A stretch of 64,000 bases of DNA. Source: Bemisia tabaci (Eukaryota > Arthropoda > Insecta > Hemiptera > Aleyrodidae). Shown in pieces: positions 21,596 to 31,549 of this stretch (position 1 is the first letter of the stretch; the number at the start of each line of letters is the position of its first letter). Both the position numbers and the translations under genes were made by a program. Under the pieces are notes generated by a model, which saw only the letters and a list, made by a program, of their open reading frames with translations, was not told the origin of the DNA and did not search any database. The stretch covers positions 28,780,597-28,844,596 of the forward strand of contig NC_092799.1 of the NCBI RefSeq assembly GCF_918797505.1, written 5' to 3'.

Positions 21596-21713
21596 CGTCG
21601 TCCCTCTTACAACGTATCTCAATTCCTACCATGAGCCCTGTTCTCCATATAACTCAATGCTTTCTGGGGCTCAAGTGGAAATAGAGATACGCCCTCACGT
21701 CAGAGGAGTGACG
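21596..21713. repeat. Family F hairpin element
   Basis: Ends CGTCGTCCCTCTTACAACGT and ACGCCCTCACGTCAGAGGAG then TGACG pair imperfectly. The inner blocks ATCTCAATTCCTACCATGAG and GGGGCTCAAGTGGAAATAG also pair. A second copy with the same layout is at 31331-31453. It is about 118 bp and non-coding. Confidence 0.75.
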
Positions 21714-21779
21714 TTATGACGTGATCGATCCCGGGCATAACGGTGACGTCATCGCGTAGTTAAATATATCATCGCGCGA

Positions 21780-22140
21780 TCCGCACCGAACGGTTTGATT
21801 GGAACTGTCACGGAACCCGGTTTGTCCCTGTAATTATAAGACCCTCCGCCGAGGCGTTTGTTCTCCGTTTCTCGGCGTGTTAGAACCGCGTAAGTCTTAC
21901 AGAGACCCCGTGCAGATCGGTTGTTTCTCGCTCGGCATGGCATGCACCGAGGTGCATAAGCTCGCCGCCTCCGGCGAGGGAGGTTCTTGCAAATCGCGTA
22001 TTTTCCATGTCGCAACGTCTGTATATTGCGAAATTGCCGGACCTTCATGAGCCGTTTTTGCACGATCGGATTTCTGCCTGACAGCCTTTGCGCTCCGCTG
22101 GTCGGTGATCCGAGATCCGAAGTTTCCGGATTCGTACACG
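21780..22140. other. Balanced-composition segment open in several frames, unidentified
   Basis: Frames of 80-140 codons overlap on both strands (21749-22174 and 21897-22244 on -, 21799-22050 on +). The composition is GC-richer than the flanks, which alone makes long frames likely. I do not recognise any of the translations. The + strand phrase near 21936-22040 has an even codon texture, but no start context or splice signal supports a gene. It may be part of a larger repeat. Confidence 0.25.
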
Positions 22141-22168
22141 CAACCAGATAATCCCGTAAAAAGTATGA

Positions 22169-22239
22169 ACGCATTTATGCTAAAAGGAACTATGTCACAC
22201 GCAATCCCTAGGCACATAGTTCCTTTTAGCATAAATACG
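22169..22239. repeat. Family E hairpin, 71 bp
   Basis: The two arms, GCATTTATGCTAAAAGGAAC then TATGT and the complementary ACATAGTTCCTTTTAGCATA then AAT, pair almost perfectly around a loop of about 18 bases. A second copy with the same arms lies in a NO66 intron at 57961-58039. It is short enough to resemble a small-RNA precursor stem, though a tiny foldback element is the simpler reading. Confidence 0.85.
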
Positions 22240-22271
22240 ACCATATATGAAACTCCGCCCTACAAGTCTCG

Positions 22272-22552
22272 TACAGGGTGTCTACATGTCCGAAAATAGT
22301 ACTGATTTTTTAAGGGAGGTCCGGATGTACTGAAAACGTGCGGAAATTCAGTACAAGGTCCGGATTTTTTTCCATTTTTTTGTCATTTTTGTCGCAATTT
22401 GAGCGAAAAATTCAAATTTTGAAATTTTTCGAATTTTTTCAAATGGAGGTACTGAAAAAGTACTGAATTTTTCTGTTGGACGTACTGAATTTCGTGAGAA
22501 TGTACTGTAAAAGTACGGATTTTTGGCCAGCCAATTTTAGTAGCCACCCTGC
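22272..22552. repeat. CAGGGTGTCTAC-ended element with TACTGAA repeats
   Basis: The left end ACAGGGTGTCTACATG and the right end GTAGCCACCCTG form a short terminal inverted repeat. Between them the phrases GTACTGAA, AGTACGGAxTTTTT and GTCCGGAxxT recur several times. The length is about 281 bp. CAGGGTG ends are also seen at 31550-32569 and 48644-50062, but the interiors differ, so these are separate families with similar termini. Confidence 0.65.
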
Positions 22553-22823
22553 TCGTATCAAGATTAAATTCTATACTAGAGATGAAAGCGCAGGAAAAAA
22601 ATTCAGTTTTGGTGCTTTCTTTATTTAACTTTTAGAGAAAATCGCAAAAAAGACAGAATTACATGTGTTCCTAGACAGTCACATCTGATCGATCACTGAT
22701 ATTCAAAAATTGGAGTGATATTTCCCTGTTATTCCAATCACGCTCACATCCCGAGTACACGTGTCATTTCAGGATGATACCACTATTCGACCACGTGGGA
22801 GCCAGTGTTGCCTACATTAAAAA

Positions 22824-23171
22824 TTGAAGGCGAACTGCCGATGCATTAGAATTAGCTCTCCACGTCGGTCAAAAGAGAATTTTTGGTGTTTTCTGAATCA
22901 GCGTGACATTTTCGGTGGTATCGTTGTTCGCGGTCACGTAAAAACCTACCTTCAGGGATCAGGGCAAGTAAAATTTCTCGTAGCTCTTAAGAAATTTGGA
23001 TTGTCGATTGGTGTCCTAATAAAAAAGATCCAGGGCAAGAAATATTTATTGGAAGTGTCTGCTGATTTAAACGGAAGTTTTTCTCCGGACAAGGATATTT
23101 TCCAAAATATAGTTTTCGAGAAGCAAGCTAAATGTAAACCTCCCAAGACCCGGAGGTTTCACATCTTTTAA
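22824..23171 (+). other. Unidentified open frame of 115 codons
   Basis: A + strand frame without an internal stop. The predicted peptide is rich in Lys, Phe and Ile, as expected of AT-rich non-coding DNA. I recognise no domain, signal peptide or membrane segment. No splice acceptor, promoter or neighbouring exon supports expression. It is kept only so that a reader can test it. Confidence 0.15.
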
Positions 23172-23537
23172 AGTGCCTTAGTCCTGAGTCCATTTCGACT
23201 TTTCGCATTTTTATACTTTTCACGCAGTGAAAATTCGCAAAAAAGTTCAGCCTTCTTTTGCAGCATATAACAGAACATTAGAGCTCGCCTATAAGTCATT
23301 CATTGGTGTCAGTGCAGCCCTCTGGCAACTCAAATTAGAACTCGAAATGAAGAGCCGATTTGCCACCGGGTCTCCAGCACCACTAAAATAAATGGCAAGA
23401 CGTATTGCCCGGGGGAACTCGGGAAGATTTATTCAATTTTGAACACTGCGCAGTGTTGTAAACATTTCCATCCCCGCACGAATTTTCAAATGGAAATTTC
23501 TGAGTTTAATTTCTGTCCGAGAGATGCACATTTACAA

Positions 23538-23663
23538 ATGGACGTATTTCTACCTGACAGAACTATGTGCTTTATGACGTGAGCTCTGTTATGCATACAT
23601 TCTTACGGGTCTAAGGGCTCATGCCTTAATGCACATAGTACCGTTTGGCGAAAATACGTCCAA
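23538..23663. repeat. Family E-related hairpin with a second inner hairpin
   Basis: Outer arms AAATGGACGTATTTCTACCT and AAAATACGTCCAAAT pair, followed by ACTATGTGC against GCACATAGT. The central part carries a second stem, GACGTGAGCTCTGTTATGC facing GGGCTCATGCC, which resembles the core of family F. A related copy is at 25059-25168. About 126 bp. Confidence 0.7.
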
Positions 23664-23775
23664 ATGAGTCTCCTGCGGCTCTTGATACATGTCCAACTCC
23701 AAGTTCTCCAATTTTGTCCGTGAGCTGATCGATTGCAAGGATCCGGCGAGGAGAGGGGTCATGAGATGGGTCCTG

Positions 23776-23940
23776 CAGTGGCGTGGCGTGCTTCGATATA
23801 TATCGATATTTCCCCCATTTGAAGCTATGGTAAAGAATCGATTATTAAAGCGTTCGTTGGGAGCACCCTAATAATCGATCCTTTTCCACGGGTTTAAATG
23901 TCAGATCAATCGATTTATCGCGAAGCACGCCACGCCGCTG
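23776..23940. repeat. Family G hAT-like MITE with 8-bp duplication
   Basis: The element starts CAGTGGCGTGGCGTG and ends CACGCCACGCCGCTG. It is bounded by GGGTCCTG at 23768-23775 and again at 23941-23948, a perfect 8-bp target duplication. An 8-bp duplication with CAG..CTG ends is the established signature of hAT transposons. The interior holds several ATCGAT and AATCGATT stretches. At 165 bp with no transposase it is non-autonomous. Other copies: 41400-41551 and 41583-41746. Confidence 0.9.
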
Positions 23941-24199
23941 GGGTCCTGTTACTTCTGGTCCGAGGACTGAGCAGCGAGGTGCCTGCAGGTCGAGCATTAA
24001 GGACAAAATGCTGCACCACGTTCGCGACGGGCTGAGTCACGAGCCACGGACTTGTAGGAAGGTACTCAACTGAGAAACTACCAGGTGGGTCCGAACTAGC
24101 AACTCCCTAATGTCATCGCCGCCTGCGCACCTAAAACCTCATAGCTGAAGGAAATCCAAGTGCACATTTTTCAGCATACTTTTTCCAGCTCTGCAGTTT

Positions 24200-24408
24200 C
24201 ACTGAAAAAAAAAAAGGGATGCTGATTTGACATTCTGGATGTAAAAAAGTGTGTGACAACTCACAAAACGCTGCGTTAACCGCGACAGCAGTTACTATAG
24301 CAATGACAAGATGTAAAGCTAACTGCTGTGGCGGTTGACTCAGCGTTTTTTCAGTTGTCGCACACTTTTTTACATCCAGAATGTTAAGTCAGCATCCTTT
24401 TTTTCGGT
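24200..24408. repeat. Palindromic element with CACTGAAAA end
   Basis: The left arm starts CACTG, a run of A, then GGGATGCTGATTTGACATTC and TGGATGTAAAAAAGTGTGTG. The right arm is its near-complete reverse complement, ending GCATCCTTTTTTTCGGT. The arms are about 80 bp and pair well; inner GACAGCAGTTACTATAG and AGCTAACTGCTGT also pair. The left terminus matches those of family A and of the 20035-20443 element; the right terminus has decayed. Confidence 0.8.
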
Positions 24409-24461
24409 CTTCGCGTTTACCCCGGTTCGTGAACGTAAAAAATGTTTTATTAATATAATTG

Positions 24462-24498
24462 TCGCACAATTTTAAGTTGAAAACTTAAAATTGTGCGA
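24462..24498. repeat. Perfect 37-base hairpin
   Basis: TCGCACAATTTTAAGTT, a 3-base loop GAA, then AACTTAAAATTGTGCGA: 17 paired bases without a mismatch. No T run follows, so it is not a terminator-like signal. It may be the core of a decayed foldback element. Confidence 0.8.
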
Positions 24499-24809
24499 TT
24501 CTGACAGGATTGGAGTTATTCAAGGAACAATCTAAACCCGGAGGTCAGAACGTGCCACTTATGGGTGGAAAATAGCTTTTTACTCGGAAATATCAAATTA
24601 TTTAGTGAATCTATTGACTGTTTGTGCGTACGTGCAGTTGATGAATCAAATGAGGCCCATGTAATATCGCAATCGAACGCACCAACTTTTTCAACGCGAC
24701 CGAGGTTGGGCAACGACTTGGAACAGTCAGGCTAAAGACGCTATTGGCGATGACGTCACTGTGGAGTTAATCTGTCGTATGAAATCCGATTCAATTTGAA
24801 AGCAATCGA

Positions 24810-24935
24810 AAAGACGTGTGGGAGAACGATAAAAATTCTCGGAGACTTAGACGCAGAATAGAAAAGTAAGAAGGAAGCTTTTTCCGTGAATCGATTGAAT
24901 TTAACGCAAATAGTGTTCGCAGTAATCATGTCATC
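24810..24935 (+). repeat. Single dispersed copy of the aquaporin-intron tandem unit
   Basis: The order GTGTGGGAGAACGATAAAAA, TTCTCGGAGACTTAGACGCA, GAATAGAAAAGTAAGA, GAATCGATTGAATTTAACGC and GTTCGCAGTAATCAT matches the tandem units at 42360-42985. Identity is perhaps 75%. This copy shows that the intron array was built from an element also found elsewhere. Confidence 0.6.
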
Positions 24936-25058
24936 ATTAGTCAAGTCATATTCTCAATGGGTTGCTTAAGATGATTCGGCAAAAAGTAGCGTGGTCTTCC
25001 AAACTTATTTTTTGCTTGACCCAATCACATTGTGCAAAGCCAAAGTGCGAGGTCTCTA

Positions 25059-25168
25059 AATTGGACGTATTTCTGCGTTTTCTATGTGCAACTTGACGTG
25101 AGCCCTATTATGCATAAATTCTTATGGGTCTCAGGGCTCATGTCCAAATGCACACAGTTTCGTTCGAC
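25059..25168. repeat. Family E-related hairpin, diverged
   Basis: ATTGGACGTATTTCTGCG at the left and the inner stem GACGTGAGCCCTATTATGC facing GGGCTCATGTCC follow the layout of 23538-23663. The right outer arm is only partly preserved. Confidence 0.55.
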
Positions 25169-25469
25169 AGATCAATTGTATTGTCTCTGGTTTTATCGAA
25201 GTGATCCCGAATTGTAACGATGATATCACCTCTTTCAATGCCACTAATAAGAATGATTCTATGTGTAAATCGCAATTTTCTGTGACGTTGAAGCACTAGC
25301 GGCTTCATTATACTAACCTGTGACGTCATCTCATGGACGCGAACAGTCATCACCTCCTCCGTAAAATCCCTATTCTCGGAACACCATGCCCCACAACCTA
25401 AGCGGAAGTAAGGGGTGTAAACTTTCTGTGCGGGTTGTGGAAGTCGCGTCGCACAGTAGGTAGGGCTAT

Positions 25470-25695
25470 GCAAAGTGATCGGACATGACATTTCTCACAA
25501 AAATTGCAAATTATAATATGTATTTTGTCACAATTTCAGTTTTTAGGGGTTTTTTCTGAAGAGAAATTTCACCAAAAAACCAGTGGAACCACTATTTTTA
25601 ACCCTCTCCGTTCCATATTTTCAAAGATATACGCTTCTAAAGTTTCCAAATTGTGTCCGACTTCCCCCATCGAATCGTTCCACTGTGCGCTGGCC
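25470..25695. repeat. Family D element
   Basis: The left end reads GCAAAGTGATCGGACATGAC and the right end GTGTCCGACTTCCCCCATCG then AATCGTTCCACTGTGCG. The two contain the family's inverted GTCCGAC blocks. The interior (TTCAGTTTTTAGGGG, AATTTCACCAAAAAACCAGT, GCTTCTAAAGTTTCC) recurs at 27791-28010, on the other side of the giant inverted repeat, and in looser form at 63490-63745. Confidence 0.6.
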
Positions 25696-26230
25696 GGAAT
25701 TGACATCGCTCGGAGTCAGCGGGCTTTACGCCGGTGCCAAGCTCTAGGGGGAGGATGGGGAGGCTGACCGATGATGGGGGAGGGGGGGGGATACGATGCG
25801 ATGCCCGATTCCGTTGGTCGGTACCTCTGCCGGCCGCACCGGTGCCTCGGCGAGGAGCAACAATCATCATAAACTGAGCTTAATTGCGTTTTCCTTTTCC
25901 TCCGTTTCCTAACATGGTCACAACGTGTAGGGTTCCGTTCCGAGAGCTTAATGCCTCCGACGGACGGTGCGCCCCGACGCGCCGCGCCGTTCCAGCTATC
26001 GAGCACGCCACCAGGCGCTGTTGCCTCTTTCTCGTGCCGTTCGCAACACGTAGCCGATAGTAGTGCCTTTATAAGGAGAGTACGGCCACTGGGTCTCATG
26101 GAGACCCTTAAGAGAAACAAAATGGCGACTTGGTTGTCCGTGCAGTGAAGTTCGCATTCCCGGAATACAAAGTTAAATGCGGGAGCAGTAAAACCAGCAT
26201 CTAAGGATCCATCTAGGTACATACATGACA
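25696..26230. other. GC-rich segment with long - strand frame, no recognised gene
   Basis: A - strand frame of 171 codons (25716-26231) and an overlapping one run through a GC-rich stretch with G and C homopolymers. The predicted peptide is low-complexity (Arg, Pro, Ser) at its end and I recognise no domain. The + strand has a counter-frame (25951-26148). I treat this as composition-driven. A TTTATAAGGAG phrase at about 26068 is TATA-like but has no supported transcript. Confidence 0.3.
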
Positions 26231-26443
26231 CCCAAAATGCAATCTAATTATTTTTTTGTGTCCCCTCCCAATCTTTTCGCCTTTTTTTGAATCTTTAGAG
26301 TCTTTTTTAGTGCAAAAGTGCAGGAAATTAGACTTTTTTGCTTGTATCTTTGTGGACACTGGGATATAGTGGACACACTTGGGGGGAGGGGGACGAAATT
26401 AACCGACGCTCAGTGGATCGAGCTGACAGGAGATGTCGGACAT

Positions 26444-27790
26444 GAAAGAGCTTGATGCAAAAACGGCTTTTTTCACCCCCCCCCCCCTCTGGAAGTTCTT
26501 CAGACTTTGTCTATTGATTACTCATACTTGAGCGCTTCTTTTCCCAAATTTTCAGACCCCCAAAACATTTTGGGGGGGAGCTAGGGGGGGGGGGTGGAAG
26601 TCAAAACCTATGAACCTCGATATCTCTTGCACAAAGAAAGATATCGAAGTCCGGTTTGGACGAAAAATCGTCTAAAATTGCATACTTTAAGATTCTAAAG
26701 GTCGAGATCCCGATATCACATTTTTAAGTCAACATATGTGCTTTTTTCCAGTTTTTAGGTCTAGAAAATTTCTTTTAAACGAAAAATTTACAAAGATCTC
26801 AATTTTTTATTTGAACCAAAACAAGTTTTTCAAATTGTTCGTCTTTTTCCGCATCCAACGAGTGGTCCATTAAACTGGGGAACCAAACGGTTCCGGAGTT
26901 ATGATCGATTGAAGTTTCCGCTCAACGCGCGCCGACCGATTTTCGCGCGCAAAAAAGTCGGATTTGACTGTTATTAGATCAGATTGAATGTTCAAACTGA
27001 GCAAAATGCTTTATTAGGGACTCTTGAGGATCGCTGAGTTCAGAAATTACCGATACTTCCAAAAAATTCACGTTTTGAAAATTGCAGCTCCGCAGCGCTA
27101 TTTTAGAGGCCCACTGAGCGCCGACCGGCCGCTCAGTGGTCCTGTCCGAAGCTGCAATTTTCAAAACGTGAATTTTTTGGAAGTATCGGTAATTTCTGAA
27201 CTCAGCGATCCTCAAGAGTCCCTAATAAAGCATTTTGCTCAGTTTGAACATTCAATCTGATCTAATAACAGTCAAATCCGACTTTTTTGCGCGCGAAAAT
27301 CGGTCGGCGCGCGTTGAGCGGAAACTTCAATCGATCATAACTCCGGAACCGTTTGGTTCCCCAGTTTAATGGACCACTCGTTGGATGCGGAAAAAGACGA
27401 ACAATTTGAAAAACTTGTTTTGGTTCAAATAAAAAATTGAGATCTTTGTAAATTTTTCGTTTAAAAGAAATTTTCTAGACCTAAAAACTGGAAAAAAGCA
27501 CATATGTTGACTTAAAAATGTGATATCGGGATTTCGACCTTTAGAATCTTAAAGTATGCAATTTTAGACGATTTTTCGTCCAAACCGGACTTCGATATCT
27601 TTCTTTGTTCAAGAGATATCGAGGTTCATAGGTTTTGACTTCCACCCCCCCTAGCTCCCCCCCAAAATGTTTTGGGGGTCTGAAAATTTGGGAAAAGAAG
27701 CGCTCAAGTATGAGTAATCAATAGACAAAGTCTGAAGAACTTCCAGAGGGGGGGGGGGTGAAAAAAGCCGTTTTTGCATCAAGCTCTTTC
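26444..27790. repeat. Giant near-perfect inverted repeat, about 1.35 kb
   Basis: The left arm starts AAAGAGCTTGATGCAAAAAC and the right arm ends GTTTTTGCATCAAGCTCTTT. The arms, about 640 bp each (26444-27085 and about 27155-27790), mirror each other through G/C runs and AT-rich parts alike, with only a few mismatches that I can see. The centre is about 65 bp and contains its own stem, CCACTGAGCG/CGCTCAGTGG, around GCCGACCGGC. The twin frames at 26979-27215 (-) and 27024-27260 (+) are the same arm read twice and are not genes. The nearly identical arms imply a young structure or active arm-to-arm conversion. Confidence 0.92.
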
Positions 27791-28010
27791 TGGCTAAAAT
27801 TCCAAATTTTAATGTTTGTTTCGTCTTAAATTCAGTTTGAAGGGGTGTTTCAGAAAGAAAATTTCACAAAAAAAACCAATGGAGCCGATCTTAAACTTTT
27901 GTGTTTATTGTTTTTTTTCCTGTATTTTTTCAATAATATCAGCTTCTAAAGTTTCCTGATTTTTTCTCCGACTCCTCCCATTGACTCAGTCCACTGTGCG
28001 ACGGGTGGAC
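27791..28010. repeat. Family D sequence flanking the giant inverted repeat
   Basis: The order TTCAGTTTGAAGGGGTG, AGAAAATTTCACAAAAAAAACC, GCTTCTAAAGTTTCC, CTCCGACTCCTCCCATTGAC and CAGTCCACTGTGCG repeats that of 25470-25695. The two stretches are in direct orientation on either side of the palindrome. Confidence 0.6.
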
Positions 28011-28440
28011 GACCGAGTTCACCCCTAAAGTTGACGTCTGTTTATTTGGTCCACGTCCGGTACGTCCGGTGTTTCTCGTCCTGACATTTGCGTCCCGACA
28101 TTTAGAGCGATCGCACGGAAAGCGAGCTCGATGATAAATGTTGAAAAAATCGTACAGCTTGTTTCGTGAAAATCCTTTTTTTGACAGAAGTGAAAAATTT
28201 TGGGTCAGTGAAGACCTGACTCTGGAAACTTTGGAGGGTGTGAACATGTTGCTCGGCGCCACGACGCGAAGCGACGACGGCTGCGCGTCGGCTGGGGCTG
28301 GTTGACTTTGGCGTGATAAAATTGCCCCACCTCGCTCGGTCGTTCCCACTTAAATCCACGTCCGAGACTGATGGATGCCGACGCGCCTTTGAATTTCGCC
28401 GTGCTCGCCACCGACCGGCCGTGTCCGCGTGTGTCTGCGG

Positions 28441-29208
28441 GTCGTCGTTCGGAAAAACGACGTATGAACATACAGATGTTGCAAAATTTCCAATTTTAAA
28501 ACACCCATTTCCCAGAAAAGTTGTGAATATTTTTCTTAGAAATTTTCAGAAACTGTTGGTTACATTGCGAATCAAATCCCCCGAAAAATCGGGAGAGAAA
28601 GGAGATGTTGCATGTGTGAGGAATTTGCGATTTGACTGTTTATTCTTATGTAAAAGTTCGCGAGAAACACGATGGTGCCACTGCTTTTCTCTGAAATCAA
28701 CTCCCAAGCTCAAAAAAGCTCTAAAATTGAGGCCAAAATGGAGCGGATATCCCACGCTATCCTGAGAGTCCACCTCTACATCAAGACAAACTCTCCATGC
28801 AAAGATAGGGAGCACATTGACATAGGGCTGCCACTTTATTTGGGGACTCCAAAACTGAAAACACGGCATCACTGCTGATGTATTTGCTCCCTATCTTTGC
28901 ATGGAGAGTTTGTCTTGATGTAGAGTTGGACTCTCAGGATAGCGTGGGATATCCCTTCATTTTGGCCTCAACTTGAGAGCTTTTTTTGAGCTTGGGAGAT
29001 GATTTCAGAGAAAACCAGTGGCACCATCGTGTTTACAGAAAAATCAACAGTCAAATCGCAAATTCCTCACACATGCATCATCTCCATTGCGAATCAAATC
29101 CCCCGAAGAACCGGGAGAGAAATATTCATAAGTTTCCGGGCAATTTCTTATTTTATCGAAGGAAATTTGGCAACACCCGCAGGCTCATACGGCGTTCTTC
29201 CTCCGGGA
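28441..29208. repeat. Family C element split by a family B insertion
   Basis: The left part has GGAAAAACGACGTATGAACA then TACAGATGTTGCAAAATTTCC; the right part has GAAATTTGGCAACACCCGCA then GGCTCATACGGCG and TTCTTCC. Without the nested family B (28601-29085) and one copy of the duplicated flank, about 246 bp remain, close to the 253 bp of the intact family C. The terminal CTGCCGTGC motifs are degraded. Frames crossing the junctions are not genes. Confidence 0.75.
28601..29085. repeat. Family B foldback, flanked by a 37-bp direct repeat
   Basis: It starts GGAGATGTTGCATGTGTGAG and ends CACACATGCATCATCTCC. The layout is as at 3355-3856, with arms of about 215 bp around a centre carrying GACATAGGGCTGCCAC and CACGGCATCACTG. 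The preceding 37 bases, beginning ATTGCGAATCAAATCCCCCG, recur directly after the element with two mismatches. That is far longer than a normal transposon target duplication. Confidence 0.88.
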
Positions 29209-29892
29209 GTGTTGGTCTCCGACGCGCCACAAGTCACGTCACGTCCCTGTGTACCGCTAGATTTCAGTCTGGCTCCTGCCAATCCCGGCTCCGTCCATCT
29301 GCTACGTCCTTCACCTTAGCGCAGCCTGAAGGACATGGAAAAGCTCACTAGTTGAGTCGGAAAAAGTACGTTAGAGCGTACATAGAGGGAGGCCCCCCGT
29401 TGATAATCAAGTAGATCGAAAACTACTTTTTGGCTGAGTATCGAGGAATAACATAGTGCATTCTAGTAAAAGTTAGCTGAAATACAGAAAAAATCCAGAA
29501 GAGTTTATCCGCATTTCGTACCTCCAAAACGGTGAAGAAACGTGCGCCTGCGGTTCAAAAAATACGCATTGAAAACTTGCGTGCGGTTACGATTTCGTTC
29601 AGCACCGACGCATCGCCGATAAATCGATGTTCTCTACTTCTCTCGAACTAATCTACCGCCGCGAGGATCGATTTTCTATGTCCATCTTCGTATGGGTGGA
29701 GGTGAATCGAGTTTCGAATCGAAACTTTCGATCCTATCGATTCGGACTGTCGATCGCAAGGCTCATATTTTTGTATCGTGCAGCTTAAGTAAATTAAACC
29801 GCAGGACGCAGATAAACAGAGTCCCGGCTCGATTACTAATGCTAGGTTAGGTGGAAACAGCGCGCGGTTGGGATGTGTCACCATTATTGCCA
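29209..29892. other. No recognisable gene
   Basis: A spacer of mixed composition with several ATCGAT motifs near 29610-29750. A - strand frame (29648-29923) is not supported by any motif. Confidence 0.5.
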
Positions 29893-29956
29893 AATTTTCT
29901 TTTACGTAAGAATTAACAGTCAAATCGCAAATTCCTCACACATGCAACATCTCCAA
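29893..29956. repeat. Solo end of family B
   Basis: CTTTTACGTAAGAATTAACA then GTCAAATCGCAAATTCCTC and ACACATGCAACATCTCC is the right end of family B, about 64 bp. There is no matching left arm nearby, so it is a truncated copy. Confidence 0.8.
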
Positions 29957-30498
29957 TTCAGATTAAAGAGATAGTCTGGCAACCTTGCTACCGTTGGCCG
30001 AAAATCTCACATGATCCAGGCGGGGACCCCTGGCGGGTTCAACGAACGAACCCCAAAATCCCGAGCTTGCGGGTTCCGGCCCCCACGAACCCATTCACCG
30101 AGTCCGACCGCAATTAATCCAGTGCAGCGTTCCCTTCCCGAATCTGGCTTTGTTACCGAACTGAGCACTGATCCCGCTTGCGTTTCGAGGGGGATTCGGG
30201 AACTCTCCCGCGGAACGCAACGTCGCGCCCGGTTCTTCCTCGTACCCTTGACTAATTTTCGTGTCGAAAAATCCGATCGTCTCCGCCCACCCCTTGTTCT
30301 TGCCTCGATGCAGAGATGGAGGCGTGCATAATATGCACAACAACTCGCCGATAGGATCTCGTGCTCGCACGATTCGGATGTACGAGGTGTCTTGGGAATG
30401 GTAGAGTCTGGAAGTTTTTCTTTTTTGGAAACGGTCCGATCTTTCGTTTCCCTCATTTTCTCCTCTACTCATTATGTAGGACCAGTGGCGTATCTAGG
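29957..30498. other. GC-rich stretch, open on both strands, no recognised gene
   Basis: Frames of 106-149 codons overlap on both strands (30007-30456 -, 30011-30331 +, 30095-30472 -). The stretch is CpG-rich. None of the translations shows a known domain. The mirrored openness is typical of composition and does not indicate coding. Confidence 0.4.
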
Positions 30499-31002
30499 AA
30501 TGGAGATATTGCATGTGTGAGGAATTTGCGATTTGGCTATCGATTCATGTGTAAAAGTTCGCGAGAAATACGATCGTGCCACTGGTTTTCTCTGAAATCA
30601 ACTCCCAAGCTCAAAAAAAGCTCTCAAGTTGAGGCCAAAATGGAGGGGATATCCCACGCTATCCTGAGAGTTCACCTCTACATCAAGACAAACTCTCCAT
30701 GCAAAGGTAGGGAGGAACATTAGCAGTGTTGCCGTGTTTTCAATTTCAGAGTCCCAAATAAAGTGGCAGCCCTGTCAATGTATTTGCTCCCCAACTTTGC
30801 ATGGAGAGTTTGTCTTGATGTAGAGGTGGACTCTCAGGATAGCGTGGGATATCCCCTCCATTTTGGCCTCAACTTGAGAGCTTTTTTTGAGCTTGGGAGA
30901 TGATTTCAGAGAATACCAGTGGCTTCATCGTGTTTCTCGCGAACTTTTACATAAGAATCAACAGTCAAGTCGCAAATTCCTCACACATGCAACATTTCCA
31001 TT
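30499..31002. repeat. Family B foldback, full copy
   Basis: Ends AATGGAGATATTGCATGTGT and ACACATGCAACATTTCCATT; arms of about 215 bp with GTTGAGGCCAAAATGGAGG and GATATCCCACGCTATCC clearly paired. It is immediately followed by a G run (about 31009-31023). AAT/ATT at the outer edges may be part of the terminal repeat; no further duplication is seen. Confidence 0.9.
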
Positions 31003-31330
31003 CTTTAAGGGGGGGGGGGGGGGTCCATTTACATTATTTTGTGTACGTCCCTGATAATATTTTACGTCTGCCCTCCGAAAGTAAAAAAAAGGTACAATTA
31101 ACGAGGCTAAAAAGGGGGGGGGGGTCCAGTTTCTCTCAAGCAGAGCAGTGCATCTCGTTCATCATTCATAGGCGAAAAGTTGGATCAGACCAAAAACTGT
31201 TGATCGACTTGTCCGTAATTTTGTTTTCAATGAGATGGCACTGGATCGGTACCTTCCAGACATCACTATTGATAATGTTCGAATCGATAAGACATTAATG
31301 CAATCGGTAGGAGATTGGATTGATACATAT

Positions 31331-31453
31331 CGTCGCCCCTCTGACGTAAGGGCGTATCGCAATTCCTACGTGAGCCTTGTTTGACGTATAAATCCGTGCT
31401 TTCTAGGGCTCATATGGAAATCGAGATACGTCCTTACGTCAGAGGAGCCACGA
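31331..31453. repeat. Family F hairpin element, second copy
   Basis: CGTCGCCCCTCTGACGTAAG then GGCGTATCGCAATTCCTACG is mirrored by GGGCTCATATGGAAATCG then AGATACGTCCTTACGTCAGA and GGAGCCACGA. About 123 bp; the outer arm pairing is better here than at 21596-21713. Confidence 0.8.
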
Positions 31454-31549
31454 TATTTACCAAATAAGATACGGGCGAGCTTGACGCGACGCAACGCGAT
31501 CAATCTGAATTCCGTCCATCATCGTGTTAGGGGATCCGGTGCACCTCTG

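Noticed and set aside
21749..22244. Overlapping frames of 83-141 codons on both strands
   Set aside because: No translation is recognisable, both strands are open to a similar extent, and a family E hairpin lies within one of the frames.
25716..26231. 171-codon - strand frame
   Set aside because: GC-rich composition with counter-frames on the + strand, Arg/Pro low complexity, no domain, no splice or promoter support.
26979..27260. Two nearly identical 78-residue frames on opposite strands
   Set aside because: They are the two arms of the 26444-27790 palindrome read in mirror image, so identity is structural and not evidence of a gene family.
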